NCBI GenBank assembly: GCA_003674045.1
Contig: PENC01000004.1
Coordinates: 372,001 to 436,000, forward strand
Length of the DNA stretch: 64,000 bases
From: Streptomyces griseocarneus
Lineage (GTDB): Bacteria > Actinomycetota > Actinomycetes > Streptomycetales > Streptomycetaceae
Direction: 5' to 3'
The first letter of the stretch is position 1, and every line of letters starts with the position of its first letter. The position numbers and the translations under genes are program-made. The notes under the pieces are model-generated. The model did no database searches. It worked only from the letters and a program-made list of their open reading frames with translations, and had not been told where the DNA came from. Positions 45,153-53,759 of the stretch are shown piece after piece.

Positions 45153-45659
45153 ATGCGCCCCACCCCCGCCCACGCAGCCGCCACCCGGATCGCCGCCGTG
45201 GCCGTCGCCGTCCTGGCCCTCGGGGGCTGCATGAGCGTGAGCGACCCGGTGAAACCCGCCTCGTCCTCGGGCGGCGCGGACAAGCAGCGGGACGCGGGCG
45301 CCGAGCCGGACGGCGGGGTGCGGATGCCGGGCAGCAGGCCCGGCCGTACGGACGCCAAGGCGCTGCACGGCGCGAGCGGCAGTCCCTCGGCCCGGGGCGC
45401 CTCCGCCACCGCCTCGTCCTCGCCCTCCGACGGTCAGAGCGACTCCTCGCCGGCCGCCAAGCCCGGCAAGCCGGGCGGCAGGCCCAAGCCGCCCTCCGGT
45501 CAGACGTCCACGACGCCCGCGGGCCGCCCCACCGAGCCCACCCAGGCGCCCCCGAAGCCCCCGACCAGCCCGGCGACCCAGCCGCAGACCAGCCCGCCGG
45601 TCACGTCCTCGCCGCCGCCCGCGCCCCAGCCGGGCCCGCAGGCCGGCCCTGTGGCCTAG
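45153..45659 (+). CDS. Low-complexity secreted lipoprotein
   Basis: 168 residues. A signal peptide (IAAVAVAVLALGGCMSVSD) with lipobox LGGC predicts lipidation at Cys and surface anchoring. The rest is Pro/Ser/Thr/Gly-rich and disordered (KPPTSPATQPQTSPP), likely a wall-spanning stalk with no folded domain. I cannot assign a role. AAGGCGG lies upstream of ATG 45153. Confidence 0.7.
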   Translation: MRPTPAHAAATRIAAVAVAVLALGGCMSVSDPVKPASSSGGADKQRDAGAEPDGGVRMPGSRPGRTDAKALHGASGSPSARGASATASSSPSDGQSDSSPAAKPGKPGGRPKPPSGQTSTTPAGRPTEPTQAPPKPPTSPATQPQTSPPVTSSPPPAPQPGPQAGPVA

Positions 45660-45862
45660 GCCATCCGGGTGCGGCTTGCGCTGGAGGGTGTGGGGTGCGT
45701 ATGGTGGTAGATCGTTTGATCCCATTTGCCCGGCGCCCGAGATACGCGCGCCGTGTGGCGCGTTCCTTACCTTGCCGTGGCTGACCGCATCGAGGCGGTC
45801 ATTTGTGAAGCCGACACGGAGCTTGGGCGCGTGCCGAAACTCCGGAAGGTTTCGCATTTCGC

Positions 45863-48064
45863 ATGTCCATTTCCCCTGAGCAGACCGTCATGCCCGAGCT
45901 CGACGAGACCGTCGTGACCGAGGCCGTTGTGACCGAAGCCGCCGAGATCGTCGAGGCCGCCGAGGCCACCGAGACGGCGGAGGCCCCCGAGGCCGCCGAG
46001 CCGCAGATCACCTTCGCCGACCTCGGGCTGGACGAGGGCATCGTCCGCAAGCTCGCGCAGAACGGCGTGACGACCCCCTTCCCGATCCAGGCCGCGACCA
46101 TCCCGGACGCCCTGGCCGGCAAGGACATCCTGGGCCGCGGCCGCACCGGCTCCGGCAAGACCCTCTCCTTCGGTCTCCCGCTGCTGTCGATCCTGGCCGG
46201 CGGCCACACCGCGAAGAAGCGTCCGCGCGGTCTGATCCTCACCCCGACCCGTGAGCTGGCGATGCAGGTCGCCGACGCCCTCCAGCCCTACGGCGACGTC
46301 CTCGGCCTGAAGATGAAGGTCGTCTGCGGCGGTACGTCCATGGGCAACCAGATCTACGCGCTGGAGCGCGGCGTCGACATCCTCGTCGCCACCCCGGGCC
46401 GTCTGCGCGACATCATCAACCGCGGCGCCGCCTCGCTGGAGGACGTGAAGGTCGCCGTCCTCGACGAGGCCGACCAGATGGCCGACATGGGCTTCCTGCC
46501 CGAGGTCACCGAGATCCTCGACCGGGTTCCGACCGGCGGTCAGCGCCTGCTGTTCTCCGCGACGCTCGAGAACGAGATCGACACCCTGGTCAAGCGCTAC
46601 CTGGTGGACCCGGTCACGCACGAGGTCGACCCCTCCGCCGGCGCCGTCACCACGATGACCCACCACGTCCTCGTCGTGAAGCCGAAGGACAAGGCCCCGG
46701 TCACCGCCGCCATCGCCGCCCGCAAGGGCCGCACCATCATCTTCGTCCGCACCCAGCTGGGCGCCGACCGCGTCGCCGAGCAGCTGCTCGACGCCGGTGT
46801 GCGCGCCGACGCGCTGCACGGCGGCATGACCCAGGGCGCTCGTACCCGCGTCCTGGAGGACTTCAAGGGCGGTCACGTCAACGTCCTCGTCGCCACCGAC
46901 GTCGCCGCGCGCGGCATCCACGTCGACGGCATCGACCTGGTGCTGAACGTCGACCCGGCCGGTGACCACAAGGACTACCTGCACCGCTCCGGCCGTACGG
47001 CCCGCGCGGGCCAGTCCGGCACGGTCGTCTCCCTCGCCCTGCCGCACCAGCGCAAGCAGATCTTCCGCCTGATGGAGGACGCGGGCGTCGACGCCTCGCG
47101 CCACATCGTCGGCGGCGCCGGTGCCTTCGACGACGACGTCGCCCGCATCACGGGCGCCCGCTCGCTCACCGAGGTGCAGGCCGACTCCGCGGCCAACGCC
47201 GCCAAGCAGGCCGAGCGCGAGCTGAAGGACCTGAACCGTCAGCTGGAGCGTCTCCAGCGCCGCGCCACCGAGCTGCGCGAGGAGGCCGACCGCCTGACCG
47301 CGCGCGCCGCCCGCGAGCGCGGTGAGGACCCGGAGGCCGCCGTCGCCGCCGCGGCCGAGGCCGCCGCCGAGGAGCTCAAGGCCGAGGAGGCCGCCGCCGC
47401 GGTTCCGGCCCAGGCCCCGTCGCACGAGCGCCGTGACGAGCGCGGCAACTTCGAGCGCCGCGACGACCGCCGTGACGACCGTGGCGGCTTCCGTCGTGAC
47501 GACCGTCGCGAGGACCGCGGTGGCTTCCGTCGCGACGACCGCCCGTCCGGTGGCTTCCGCCGCGACGAGCGCCGTGACGACCGTCGTGACGAGCGTCCCT
47601 CCGGTGGTTTCCGTCGTGACGACCGTCGTGACGAGCGTGGCGGTTTCCGTCGTGACGACCGCCCGTCGGGTGGCTTCCGCCGCGACGAGCGCCGTGACGA
47701 CCGTCGTGACGAGCGTCCCTCCGGTGGTTTCCGTCGTGACGACCGTCGCGAGGACCGCGGTGGTTTCCGTCGTGACGACCGCCCGTCGGGTGGCTTCCGT
47801 CGTGACGAGCGTCCCTCCGGTGGCTTCCGTCGTGACGAGCGTCCGTCCTCCGGCTTCCGCCGCGACGACCGCCCGTCCTCCGGCTACCGCTCCGGTGGCG
47901 GCGACCGTCCGTTCAACCGCGACCGTCGTGACGACCGCCCCTCGCACGGTGGCTTCCGCTCCGGTGGCGACCGTCCGGCTGGCCGCCGTGACGACCACCG
48001 CGGTGGCACCGGCTCCTCCTTCGGCCGCCGTGACGACAAGCCGCGCTGGCGTCGCAACGGCTGA
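45863..48064 (+). CDS. DEAD-box RNA helicase with repetitive Arg/Asp-rich tail
   Basis: 733 residues. An acidic Glu/Ala N-terminus, then the helicase core: Q motif (FADLGLDEGI..TPFPIQAAT), GRGRTGSGKT, PTRELA, VLDEADQMADMGF, FSATLE, DVAARGIHVDG and HRSGRTARAG. A coiled-coil-like segment (ELKDLNRQLERLQRRATELR) precedes about 190 residues of tandem GGFRRDDR/ERRDDR units, an RGG-like RNA-binding and phase-separation-prone tail. Likely acts in ribosome assembly, RNA decay or cold adaptation. A 200-bp leader (45660-45862) with a TTGCGC...TATGGT promoter-like pair precedes it. Confidence 0.93.
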   Translation: MSISPEQTVMPELDETVVTEAVVTEAAEIVEAAEATETAEAPEAAEPQITFADLGLDEGIVRKLAQNGVTTPFPIQAATIPDALAGKDILGRGRTGSGKTLSFGLPLLSILAGGHTAKKRPRGLILTPTRELAMQVADALQPYGDVLGLKMKVVCGGTSMGNQIYALERGVDILVATPGRLRDIINRGAASLEDVKVAVLDEADQMADMGFLPEVTEILDRVPTGGQRLLFSATLENEIDTLVKRYLVDPVTHEVDPSAGAVTTMTHHVLVVKPKDKAPVTAAIAARKGRTIIFVRTQLGADRVAEQLLDAGVRADALHGGMTQGARTRVLEDFKGGHVNVLVATDVAARGIHVDGIDLVLNVDPAGDHKDYLHRSGRTARAGQSGTVVSLALPHQRKQIFRLMEDAGVDASRHIVGGAGAFDDDVARITGARSLTEVQADSAANAAKQAERELKDLNRQLERLQRRATELREEADRLTARAARERGEDPEAAVAAAAEAAAEELKAEEAAAAVPAQAPSHERRDERGNFERRDDRRDDRGGFRRDDRREDRGGFRRDDRPSGGFRRDERRDDRRDERPSGGFRRDDRRDERGGFRRDDRPSGGFRRDERRDDRRDERPSGGFRRDDRREDRGGFRRDDRPSGGFRRDERPSGGFRRDERPSSGFRRDDRPSSGYRSGGGDRPFNRDRRDDRPSHGGFRSGGDRPAGRRDDHRGGTGSSFGRRDDKPRWRRNG
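47430..47960 (+). repeat. In-frame tandem repeats encoding the FRRDxR tail of the helicase
   Basis: Repeats of GGTGGCTTCCGTCGTGACGA type. A block of about 120 bp (starting GGTGGCTTCCGCCGCGACGA at 47550) recurs nearly exactly at 47670. Such DNA can expand or contract in steps of 3n, changing tail length without breaking the frame. Confidence 0.85.
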
Positions 48065-48079
48065 TAGCCGCAGGTGATT

Positions 48080-48117
48080 TGGGGCCCGTACGGCACATTC
48101 ATGCCGTACGGGCCCCA
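48080..48117 (+). terminator. Terminator of the DEAD-box helicase gene
   Basis: TGGGGCCCGTACGGCA / TGCCGTACGGGCCCCA, a perfect 16-bp stem with a six-base loop, 16 bp past the stop. Confidence 0.85.
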
Positions 48118-48195
48118 CTGCTTTCCCGCGCGCGACCGATGAGTCGGCCATAACGACTCGGGATAACGCGGTCGGCCGGGCTATGCTGCGGGTGC

Positions 48196-48268
48196 GGGCC
48201 GTTAGCTCAATTGGCAGAGCAGTGGACTTTTAATCCATTGGTTGTGGGTTCGAGTCCCACACGGCCTA
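48196..48268 (+). tRNA. tRNA-Lys (anticodon TTT)
   Basis: 73 nt: acceptor GGGCCGT/ACGGCCT, D loop AATTGGCA, anticodon loop CTTTTAA, T loop TTCGAGT, with CCA encoded immediately after the discriminator A. Followed by a terminator at 48285. Confidence 0.96.
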
Positions 48269-48284
48269 CCAGTCCCACTGGTAT

Positions 48285-48319
48285 CGAAACCCCCGCCGAC
48301 CTGGTCGGCGGGGGTTTCG
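48285..48319 (+). terminator. Terminator of tRNA-Lys
   Basis: CGAAACCCCCGCCGAC / GTCGGCGGGGGTTTCG with loop CTG. Confidence 0.85.
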
Positions 48320-48323
48320 GCGT

Positions 48324-48569
48324 TCAGGGGGCGCGTACGTTCTCGACGGCGGTGGCCCCCGCGTACGGCCGCGCGGCTGACGCCTCCTCAGGCGCGGTCC
48401 GCGTCACCGGCCGGCCGGTGAGGGTCACCCGGGCGCTGTTGACGAGCGCGCCCCCGGAGCCGTACGCGGCGTGCGCCTCCCGAGGCGCCCCGGTGGAGCC
48501 CGTGCGCCGGTGGCGGCGGGCCTCCGGCGCACGGCGGGCGGCAGGGCGCCGGCTCCTGCTGTTCGACAC
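48324..48569 (-). CDS. Possible small hypothetical protein
   Basis: An 81-codon frame with strong Streptomyces third-position GC bias in its last 50 codons (GSGGALVNSARVTLTGRPVT...ENVRAP). The GTG start at 48569 has no clear Shine-Dalgarno sequence and the N-terminus is only Arg/Ala-rich, so it could instead be the remnant of a longer gene. The 520-bp stretch 48320-48843 holds no other candidate. Confidence 0.3.
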   Translation of the reverse strand: MSNSRSRRPAARRAPEARRHRRTGSTGAPREAHAAYGSGGALVNSARVTLTGRPVTRTAPEEASAARPYAGATAVENVRAP

Positions 48570-48843
48570 GTCTGCCCAGGCATGGGCCAGGGGCGGGCGC
48601 TCCGTCCGAACAGCGGGGAGCGGCCGCGGCCGGGCCACGGGGCGGCCACGGTGGTCATGGCAAAAGCGGAGGCGGTGTCCAGGCCGGGGACGCCGGGCGC
48701 GTAGGGACGGGTGCGCCCGGTGACGGGTCCGATCGGGTGACCCGACCAGTTCGCCCGAACCCGGCCCCCATGCCGTGTTCGCGCCGCTACGGTAAGTGGG
48801 CGGGGAGGGGTGCGGCGTGGCGAGGGCCGGGAGGTCGAGCGAC

Positions 48844-49740
48844 ATGGAGAACTCGCGAGCGGACGGGAACGGACACCGGGACGCACGCCCAGGGGCGGAG
48901 CACGGGGAGCGCACCGGGGGCGCTCGGGGTGCGGGCCCGGCGGCGGCGTCCGCCTCCGCGCGCCCGTCCGCGCCGGACGGGCGCACACCCGCCGATCATG
49001 TGAGGGAGCTGCTGGCCCGGGCGCAGAACGGGTTCGAGATCGACGAGCCGGTGCTGTCCCGGCTGCGGACCGCCCTCATGCACCAGGCAGAGCTCCGCTC
49101 GTACCGGCAGCGCAACGACGAGGCGCGCCCGCTGCGCTGCAACACCTACCGGCACATCTTCCTGCTCGCCGACGGCAGCAGCCTGCTGCTGTACGAGCTG
49201 GAGCACGACACCGGCCCGGACGAGCGGTTCCTCTACGAGCTCTACGCGCACGAGGGCGCCCTCGACCAGGCGGAGCGGCGCATCCACGAGCGGATCGGCG
49301 GCGGCATGGCCCCGGGCGGCGAGGCGGCGGAGCTGCCCGCCTGGCTGGCCGAGGAGCTGCTGCTGGCCACGGGCCCGGTCCGGCCCCGCCGGGAGTACGT
49401 CTCCGACGCCTCGCCCGACCACGCACGGCGGCTGCTGCGGCGCGCGGAGAACGAGGACGGCGGCCCCGGCGAGGTGGTCCGCGAGCTCCTCCAGGAGGCG
49501 CTCGGCCACCACATCGCGCTGATCACCAAGCCGCGCAGGCGGGGCACCGGCCGCGACGCCACGTGGTGCCGGTTCTACGAGCACGCGTTCCTGCTGGAGG
49601 GCGGTGGCGAGCTCAGCCTGTGGGAGCTGGAGCACAACATGACGGCGGACGGCAGGCTCGTCTGCGAGGTCTACCTCGACGAGGCCGAGGCCGAGGTGGC
49701 GGCGGACCGGCATGCCCGCGCGCAGGGGGTCGAGCTGTAG
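48844..49740 (+). CDS. DUF6227-like hypothetical protein
   Basis: 298 residues, soluble. After a disordered Ala/Gly head come two similar modules: LLARAQNGFEIDEPVLSRL..TYRHIFLLADGSSLLLYELEH and LLRRAENEDGG..RFYEHAFLLEGGGELSLWELEH. The internal duplication around (F/L)LLxxGxxLxLxELEH suggests a two-fold repeat of an alpha-beta unit. This matches the Streptomyces-specific DUF6227 as remembered; function unknown. ATG 48844 follows GGGAGGTCGAGCGAC. It is followed by short GC-rich tandem repeats (CTTGTCGTTCGG type) at 49745-49785. Confidence 0.7.
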   Translation: MENSRADGNGHRDARPGAEHGERTGGARGAGPAAASASARPSAPDGRTPADHVRELLARAQNGFEIDEPVLSRLRTALMHQAELRSYRQRNDEARPLRCNTYRHIFLLADGSSLLLYELEHDTGPDERFLYELYAHEGALDQAERRIHERIGGGMAPGGEAAELPAWLAEELLLATGPVRPRREYVSDASPDHARRLLRRAENEDGGPGEVVRELLQEALGHHIALITKPRRRGTGRDATWCRFYEHAFLLEGGGELSLWELEHNMTADGRLVCEVYLDEAEAEVAADRHARAQGVEL

Positions 49741-49937
49741 CCGTCGCTTGTCGTTCGGCTTGTCGTTCCGGCTTGTCGCTCGGCGCCTGCCGTTCGCCGC
49801 CTGCCGACGGGGCGGTGGATGTGACGGGTGCGACGGGTGTGTGGGGTGCGCCGGGTGTGAGAAAACGGGGGTTCCGGGGCCCGCTGCCCTGTGTTATGGT
49901 CGATGGAAGTTGCAGTTGTGGTACCCATGAACTCGTG

Positions 49938-49974
49938 TGCGCCTGACGGTTATGTAGCCGAAGGCGCATTTTTT
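49938..49974 (+). promoter_or_regulatory. Leader hairpin with U-run upstream of cspA (attenuator or RNA thermosensor candidate)
   Basis: TGCGCCT ... AGGCGCA encloses an inner CGGT...GCCG stem and is followed directly by TTTTTT, 55 bp before the start codon. It has the form of an intrinsic terminator placed in the 5' leader. Long structured leaders control cold-shock genes in other bacteria. Confidence 0.55.
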
Positions 49975-50028
49975 GTTTCCGCCGGTCTTTTCCGGTGCGG
50001 TGCCCATCCCATTCACAAGGAGAAACAC

Positions 50029-50232
50029 ATGGCTACGGGCATCGTGAAGTGGTTCAACGCCGAAAAGGGCTTCGGCTTCATCGAGCAGGACGGCGGCGGC
50101 CCGGACGTCTTCGCCCACTACTCGAACATCGCCTCCCAGGGCTTCCGTGAGCTGTTCGAGGGCCAGAAGGTGTCCTTCGACGTCACGCAGGGCCAGAAGG
50201 GCCTGCAGGCGGAGAACATCGTCACCCTCTGA
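50029..50232 (+). CDS. Cold-shock protein, CspA family
   Basis: 67 residues, one cold-shock domain with KGFGFI and VFAHYSN RNA-binding motifs; MATGIVKWFNAEKG at the N-terminus. RNA chaperone in the cytoplasm. The ribosome site AAGGAGAAACAC is near-perfect, unlike the TTG-started paralogue at 1427. A structured leader (49938) and a strong terminator (50266) flank it. Sandwiched between two DEAD-box helicase genes, its natural partners in unfolding RNA. Confidence 0.96.
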   Translation: MATGIVKWFNAEKGFGFIEQDGGGPDVFAHYSNIASQGFRELFEGQKVSFDVTQGQKGLQAENIVTL

Positions 50233-50265
50233 CGATGCGCCCGCTCCGCGGGTGAAGCACTGGCG

Positions 50266-50297
50266 ATGGGGCCCGCACCACGGGGTGCGGGCCCCAT
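50266..50297 (+). terminator. Terminator of cspA
   Basis: ATGGGGCCCGCACC / GGTGCGGGCCCCAT, a perfect 14-bp stem with a four-base loop, 33 bp past the stop. Confidence 0.85.
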
Positions 50298-50441
50298 TGC
50301 TGCCCCTGGCTCCTGCCCGCGCCGCATTCCTCGCGCGTATCCGTTCCGTACGCGTATCCCCCGTCGGCCGGTCCGCTTCTCCGCCGGCCCCGCAGCTCTC
50401 TTTGTCCGTTCTCCCGCCGCCTCGTCCGGGAAGGTCCCCGC

Positions 50442-51974
50442 ATGACTCGCTCCGCCCGCCCTGCCCGTCCGGCCGCCGATGCCTCCGGGCCGCCCCGACC
50501 GCCGCGCAAGCGTGGCGGGCAGCCGTCCCGTGGCCAGTCGCCCCGCGGCGGACAGTCCTCGCGCCGTCGGCCCGCGGCCGAGCCGCAGGGCGAGTTCGAG
50601 ACGCCGGTCACCACGACCCCGGCGCTGCCGCCGGTGGCGTCCTTCGCGGACCTCGACCTGCCGAACGGTCTGCTGGCCACGCTGACCCGGGAGGGCGTCA
50701 CCGAGCCGTTCCCGATCCAGGCCGCGACGCTGCCCAACTCGCTCCAGGGCCGTGACGTCCTCGGCCGCGGCCGCACGGGCTCCGGCAAGACCCTCGCCTT
50801 CGGCCTGGCACTGCTCGCCCGTACGGCCGGGCTCCGGGCCGAGTCGGGGCGTCCGCTGGCCCTCGTCCTCGTCCCCACCCGCGAGCTGGCGCAGCAGGTC
50901 ACCGACTCCCTCAGCCCGTACGCCACCGCCGTGAACCTGCGGGTCGCCACGGTCGTCGGCGGCATGTCCATCGGGCGGCAGGCGCAGACCCTCGCGCGCG
51001 GCGCGGAGGTGCTGGTCGCGACCCCCGGTCGGCTCGCCGACCTGATCCAGCGCGGCGACTGCAAGCTCGGCAGCGTCCGGATCACGGTCCTGGACGAGGC
51101 CGACCAGATGGCCGACATGGGCTTCCTGCCGCAGGTCACCAAGCTGCTCGACCAGGTCGACCCGGAGGGCCAGCGCATGCTGTTCTCCGCGACCCTCGAC
51201 CGCAACGTCGACCGCCTGGTGCGCCGTTTCCTCTCCGACCCGGTGACGCACTCCGTCGACGGGTCCGTGGGCGCGGTCACCACGATGGAGCACCACCTCC
51301 TCTACGTCACCGACGAGGGCAAGAAGGACACGGTCACCCGGATCGCGGCGCGCGAGGGCCGCGTGATCATGTTCGTGGACACCAAGCGCGGCGCCGACCG
51401 GCTGGTGAAGAAGCTGCTGTCCCAGGGCGTACGGGCCGGGGCGCTGCACGGCGGCAAGAGCCAGCCGCAGCGCAACCGCACGCTGGACCTGTTCCGTACG
51501 GACCAGGTCACCGCGCTGATCGCCACGAATGTCGCGGCGCGCGGCATCCACATCGACGGTCTCGACCTCGTCGTGAACATCGACCCGCCCATGGACCACA
51601 AGGACTACCTGCACCGCGGCGGCCGCACGGCCCGCGCGGGCGAGTCCGGCACGGTCGTCACGCTCGTCCTGCCGGAGCAGCGGCGCGAGATGACGCGGAT
51701 GATGGCCACCGCGAAGATCACGCCGAATGTCGTCACGACCCACCCCGACGACCCGGAGCTCCAGCGCATCACGGGCGCCCGCGAGCCCAGCGGCGTCGCG
51801 GTGACGATCGCGCCGCCGCCTCAGCCGACGCAGCCGTCGTCGAACCGCCCGCGCAAGCGCCCGGCGGGCGCGTCCGGCGTGCCCCGGACGGAGGGCGGCG
51901 GCGGTGGCGGCCGTTCGCGCCGCGGTGGCGCGCGGCGCGGCGGGGGCGGTACGCGGCGCCCGGCGGCGTCCTGA
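50442..51974 (+). CDS. DEAD-box RNA helicase
   Basis: 510 residues. A basic disordered head (RKRGGQPSRGQSPRGGQSSR), then Q motif (FADLDLPNGL), GRGRTGSGKT, PTRELA, VLDEADQMADMGF, FSATLD, ATNVAARGIHIDG and HRGGRTARAG, ending in a Gly/Arg-rich tail (GGGGGGRSRRGGARRGGGGT). A RhlE-like helicase paralogous to the one at 45863; the two cores share long identical stretches. ATG 50442. It probably works with the adjacent cspA in cold-induced RNA remodelling (inference). Confidence 0.92.
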   Translation: MTRSARPARPAADASGPPRPPRKRGGQPSRGQSPRGGQSSRRRPAAEPQGEFETPVTTTPALPPVASFADLDLPNGLLATLTREGVTEPFPIQAATLPNSLQGRDVLGRGRTGSGKTLAFGLALLARTAGLRAESGRPLALVLVPTRELAQQVTDSLSPYATAVNLRVATVVGGMSIGRQAQTLARGAEVLVATPGRLADLIQRGDCKLGSVRITVLDEADQMADMGFLPQVTKLLDQVDPEGQRMLFSATLDRNVDRLVRRFLSDPVTHSVDGSVGAVTTMEHHLLYVTDEGKKDTVTRIAAREGRVIMFVDTKRGADRLVKKLLSQGVRAGALHGGKSQPQRNRTLDLFRTDQVTALIATNVAARGIHIDGLDLVVNIDPPMDHKDYLHRGGRTARAGESGTVVTLVLPEQRREMTRMMATAKITPNVVTTHPDDPELQRITGAREPSGVAVTIAPPPQPTQPSSNRPRKRPAGASGVPRTEGGGGGGRSRRGGARRGGGGTRRPAAS

Positions 51975-51984
51975 ACGATGTGAG

Positions 51985-52107
51985 GTACCCGCGCCCCTGA
52001 AAGGGGCGCGGGGCTGTGACATTGTGCGGCTCCGCCGCGCGGGCGCGACCAGCCACACACGACCCGCAGTCGCGCACCGGCCTCAAATGGCGTCCCAGTA
52101 GGCGCAC
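51985..52107. repeat. Dispersed intergenic element, copy R7 (partial), with terminator-like hairpin
   Basis: CCCGCGCCCCT / AGGGGCGCGGG (51988-52012) forms a hairpin just past the helicase stop, followed by GGCTGTGACATTGTGCGGCT, the variant arm also seen in R1 and R3, and the end motif CAGTAGGCGC. Here the element probably serves as the helicase terminator. Confidence 0.7.
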
Positions 52108-52205
52108 CCGGAACAAGCCCCCGCTTGGCCCACTCCGTTCGCCCCACCGCCTCTCACCCGGAAAAGTGGGAGAAAGGCGAACGCGACAGCCGTCAGGAGC
52201 AAGCG

Positions 52206-53399
52206 GTGGGGAAGCAGGACGGTCCGGAGCCCGCGCCCCCGGAGCAGGACAGGGTCCTGCCGGACGGCTTGCCCTCCCCTGACACACGCCCAGCGGCGCG
52301 AGCGATCCGCTGCTTCCCTTACGTCCTCGTCGTCGGCGGCGTCGTCTTCGACGTCCTCACACCGCCCGACTACACCTGCGGCCCGTTCGAGAACGCCGCT
52401 CCCCTCGTAGCGGCCCCTTTCCACTCGCTGGGTGGTACCGCCCTTGTCGCCGCGGCGGCCATCACGGCGACGCTGACCCTCGTCCTGCTCGAGCGGGTGA
52501 ACGAAACGGGTACCGCAGTGAGCGAGATGGTCACCGTCCTCGTGGTCTCCCTGCTCGCTCTCGGCATCAACCGCATCGGCCGTCGCAGCGTCCTGCGGCT
52601 CGCCTCGGCCCGCAGCATCGCGGAGACCGCGCAGCGGGCCGTGCTTCCGGTGCCCCCGGCCCGGATCGGCGGCCTCCGCGTCGCGGCGCGCTATGTGGCG
52701 GCGCAGGCGGACGCCCGGATCGGCGGCGACCTCTACGCGGTGCAGGACACCCCGTACGGCGTACGCGCCATCGTGGGGGACGTGCGCGGCAAGGGCCTGG
52801 AGGCGGTGGAGGCGGTCGCGGTGGTCATCGGCGCGTTCCGGGAGGCGGCCGAGCAGGAGCGCACGCTGGACGCGCTCGCGGCACGGCTGGAGCGCGCGTT
52901 GCAGCGGGAGGGCGCGCGGCGCGCGAATCTGGATCAGTTCGAGGGATTCACCACCGCCGTTCTCACCGAGATGCCGCTGGACGTGCCCGTCCTGCGTCTG
53001 GTGAACCGCGGTCACCCGGCGCCCCTCCTGTTGCGCCCGGGCGGCGACGTCGTCGAGGCGGAGCCCGATGCGCCGGCCCTGCCCCTGGGCATGGGCGAGC
53101 TGGGGGTCGCGGCCTCGGTCTCGGCCGACCGGGTCGAGGAACTGCCGTTTCCCCTGGGGACGACGCTGCTGCTCTTTACGGACGGGGTCACCGAGGCCAG
53201 AGATGCGCATGGGGATTTCTATGACCCACGAGCCTGGCTGAAGGGTCGGCAGTTCAAGAACCCGGAAGCGCTGCTGGACGCGCTGGTCGACGACGTCGCG
53301 CGGTATTCCGGCGGCCGTACGGCGGACGACATGGCCCTGCTGGCGATCCGGCGCGGCGACGGGGGCCGCCATGCCCGCACGGGCAGTAGTGGATCTTGA
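52206..53399 (+). CDS. Membrane-anchored SpoIIE/PP2C-family serine phosphatase
   Basis: 397 residues. Two or three membrane helices (residues about 35-115), then a PP2C-type domain: RIGGDLYAV and VGDVRGKGLEAVEAV with metal-binding Asp, GFTTAVL, VNRGHPAPLLL, and LLFTDGVTEARD. Such phosphatases dephosphorylate anti-sigma-factor antagonists in partner-switching; Streptomyces have dozens. No partner kinase or antagonist gene is adjacent. GTG 52206 follows CAGGAGCAAGC. Confidence 0.9.
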   Translation: MGKQDGPEPAPPEQDRVLPDGLPSPDTRPAARAIRCFPYVLVVGGVVFDVLTPPDYTCGPFENAAPLVAAPFHSLGGTALVAAAAITATLTLVLLERVNETGTAVSEMVTVLVVSLLALGINRIGRRSVLRLASARSIAETAQRAVLPVPPARIGGLRVAARYVAAQADARIGGDLYAVQDTPYGVRAIVGDVRGKGLEAVEAVAVVIGAFREAAEQERTLDALAARLERALQREGARRANLDQFEGFTTAVLTEMPLDVPVLRLVNRGHPAPLLLRPGGDVVEAEPDAPALPLGMGELGVAASVSADRVEELPFPLGTTLLLFTDGVTEARDAHGDFYDPRAWLKGRQFKNPEALLDALVDDVARYSGGRTADDMALLAIRRGDGGRHARTGSSGS

Positions 53400-53584
53400 T
53401 CATTCCGCATTCCCTCGGAATAAAGACCAATTAAGAAGACGGGTGCCTTGGGGCGGGCGTCTCGCCAAGACCTGACCAAGGACACGGCGGATTCACGCTT
53501 TCGGCTTGGAAAACAAGCGGACTGTCTATTAACGTTCGATAACGACGTGCGGTCCACACAATCGCCGCAAGACGCGGCACCGTG

Positions 53585-53740
53585 CGCCTTCGCCGAATCC
53601 CTCGGGCACGAGCACGACCTGATGCACTGACAGCGACTGGGAACCGGGGAACCACCCATCCTGGGGCGAATCGGGCCTGTGTGGCCCGTAGGAGACCTTC
53701 CTGCTCCGAGCCCGGCAGCTAACCCGGTAGGCGAGAAGGA
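53585..53740 (+). promoter_or_regulatory. c-di-AMP (ydaO/yuaA-type) riboswitch
   Basis: Conserved segments in order: CCTTCGCCGAATCCC (P1 side), ACAGCGACTGGGAACCGGGG, CTGGGGCGAATCGG, CGTAGGAGACCTTCCTG, CTCCGAGCCCGGCAGCTAAC, CCGGTAGGCGAGAAGG closing P1. This is the layout of the c-di-AMP aptamer that controls rpf and other wall-hydrolase genes in Streptomyces; ligand binding usually lowers expression. The aptamer ends only about 20 bp before the GTG start, so the ribosome site AAGGAAAGGAG abuts it. The rest of the 360-bp gap holds the promoter region (TTAACGTTCGATAACG near 53530). Confidence 0.9.
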
Positions 53741-53759
53741 AGGAAAGGAGTGCGCCCCC

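Noticed and set aside
47430..47960. Regular repeats considered as a CRISPR array
   Set aside because: Repeats are in frame, contiguous without unique spacers, and encode the helicase tail; no cas genes are present.
45767..48151. A long frame opposite the DEAD-box helicase with Thr/Val repeats
   Set aside because: The repeats are the complement of the Arg/Asp-rich tail repeats; the plus-strand frame has all helicase motifs.
48211..48723. A 170-codon plus-strand frame beginning inside tRNA-Lys
   Set aside because: It overlaps the tRNA and terminator and shows no coding bias; the minus-strand frame at 48324 is the better, though weak, candidate.
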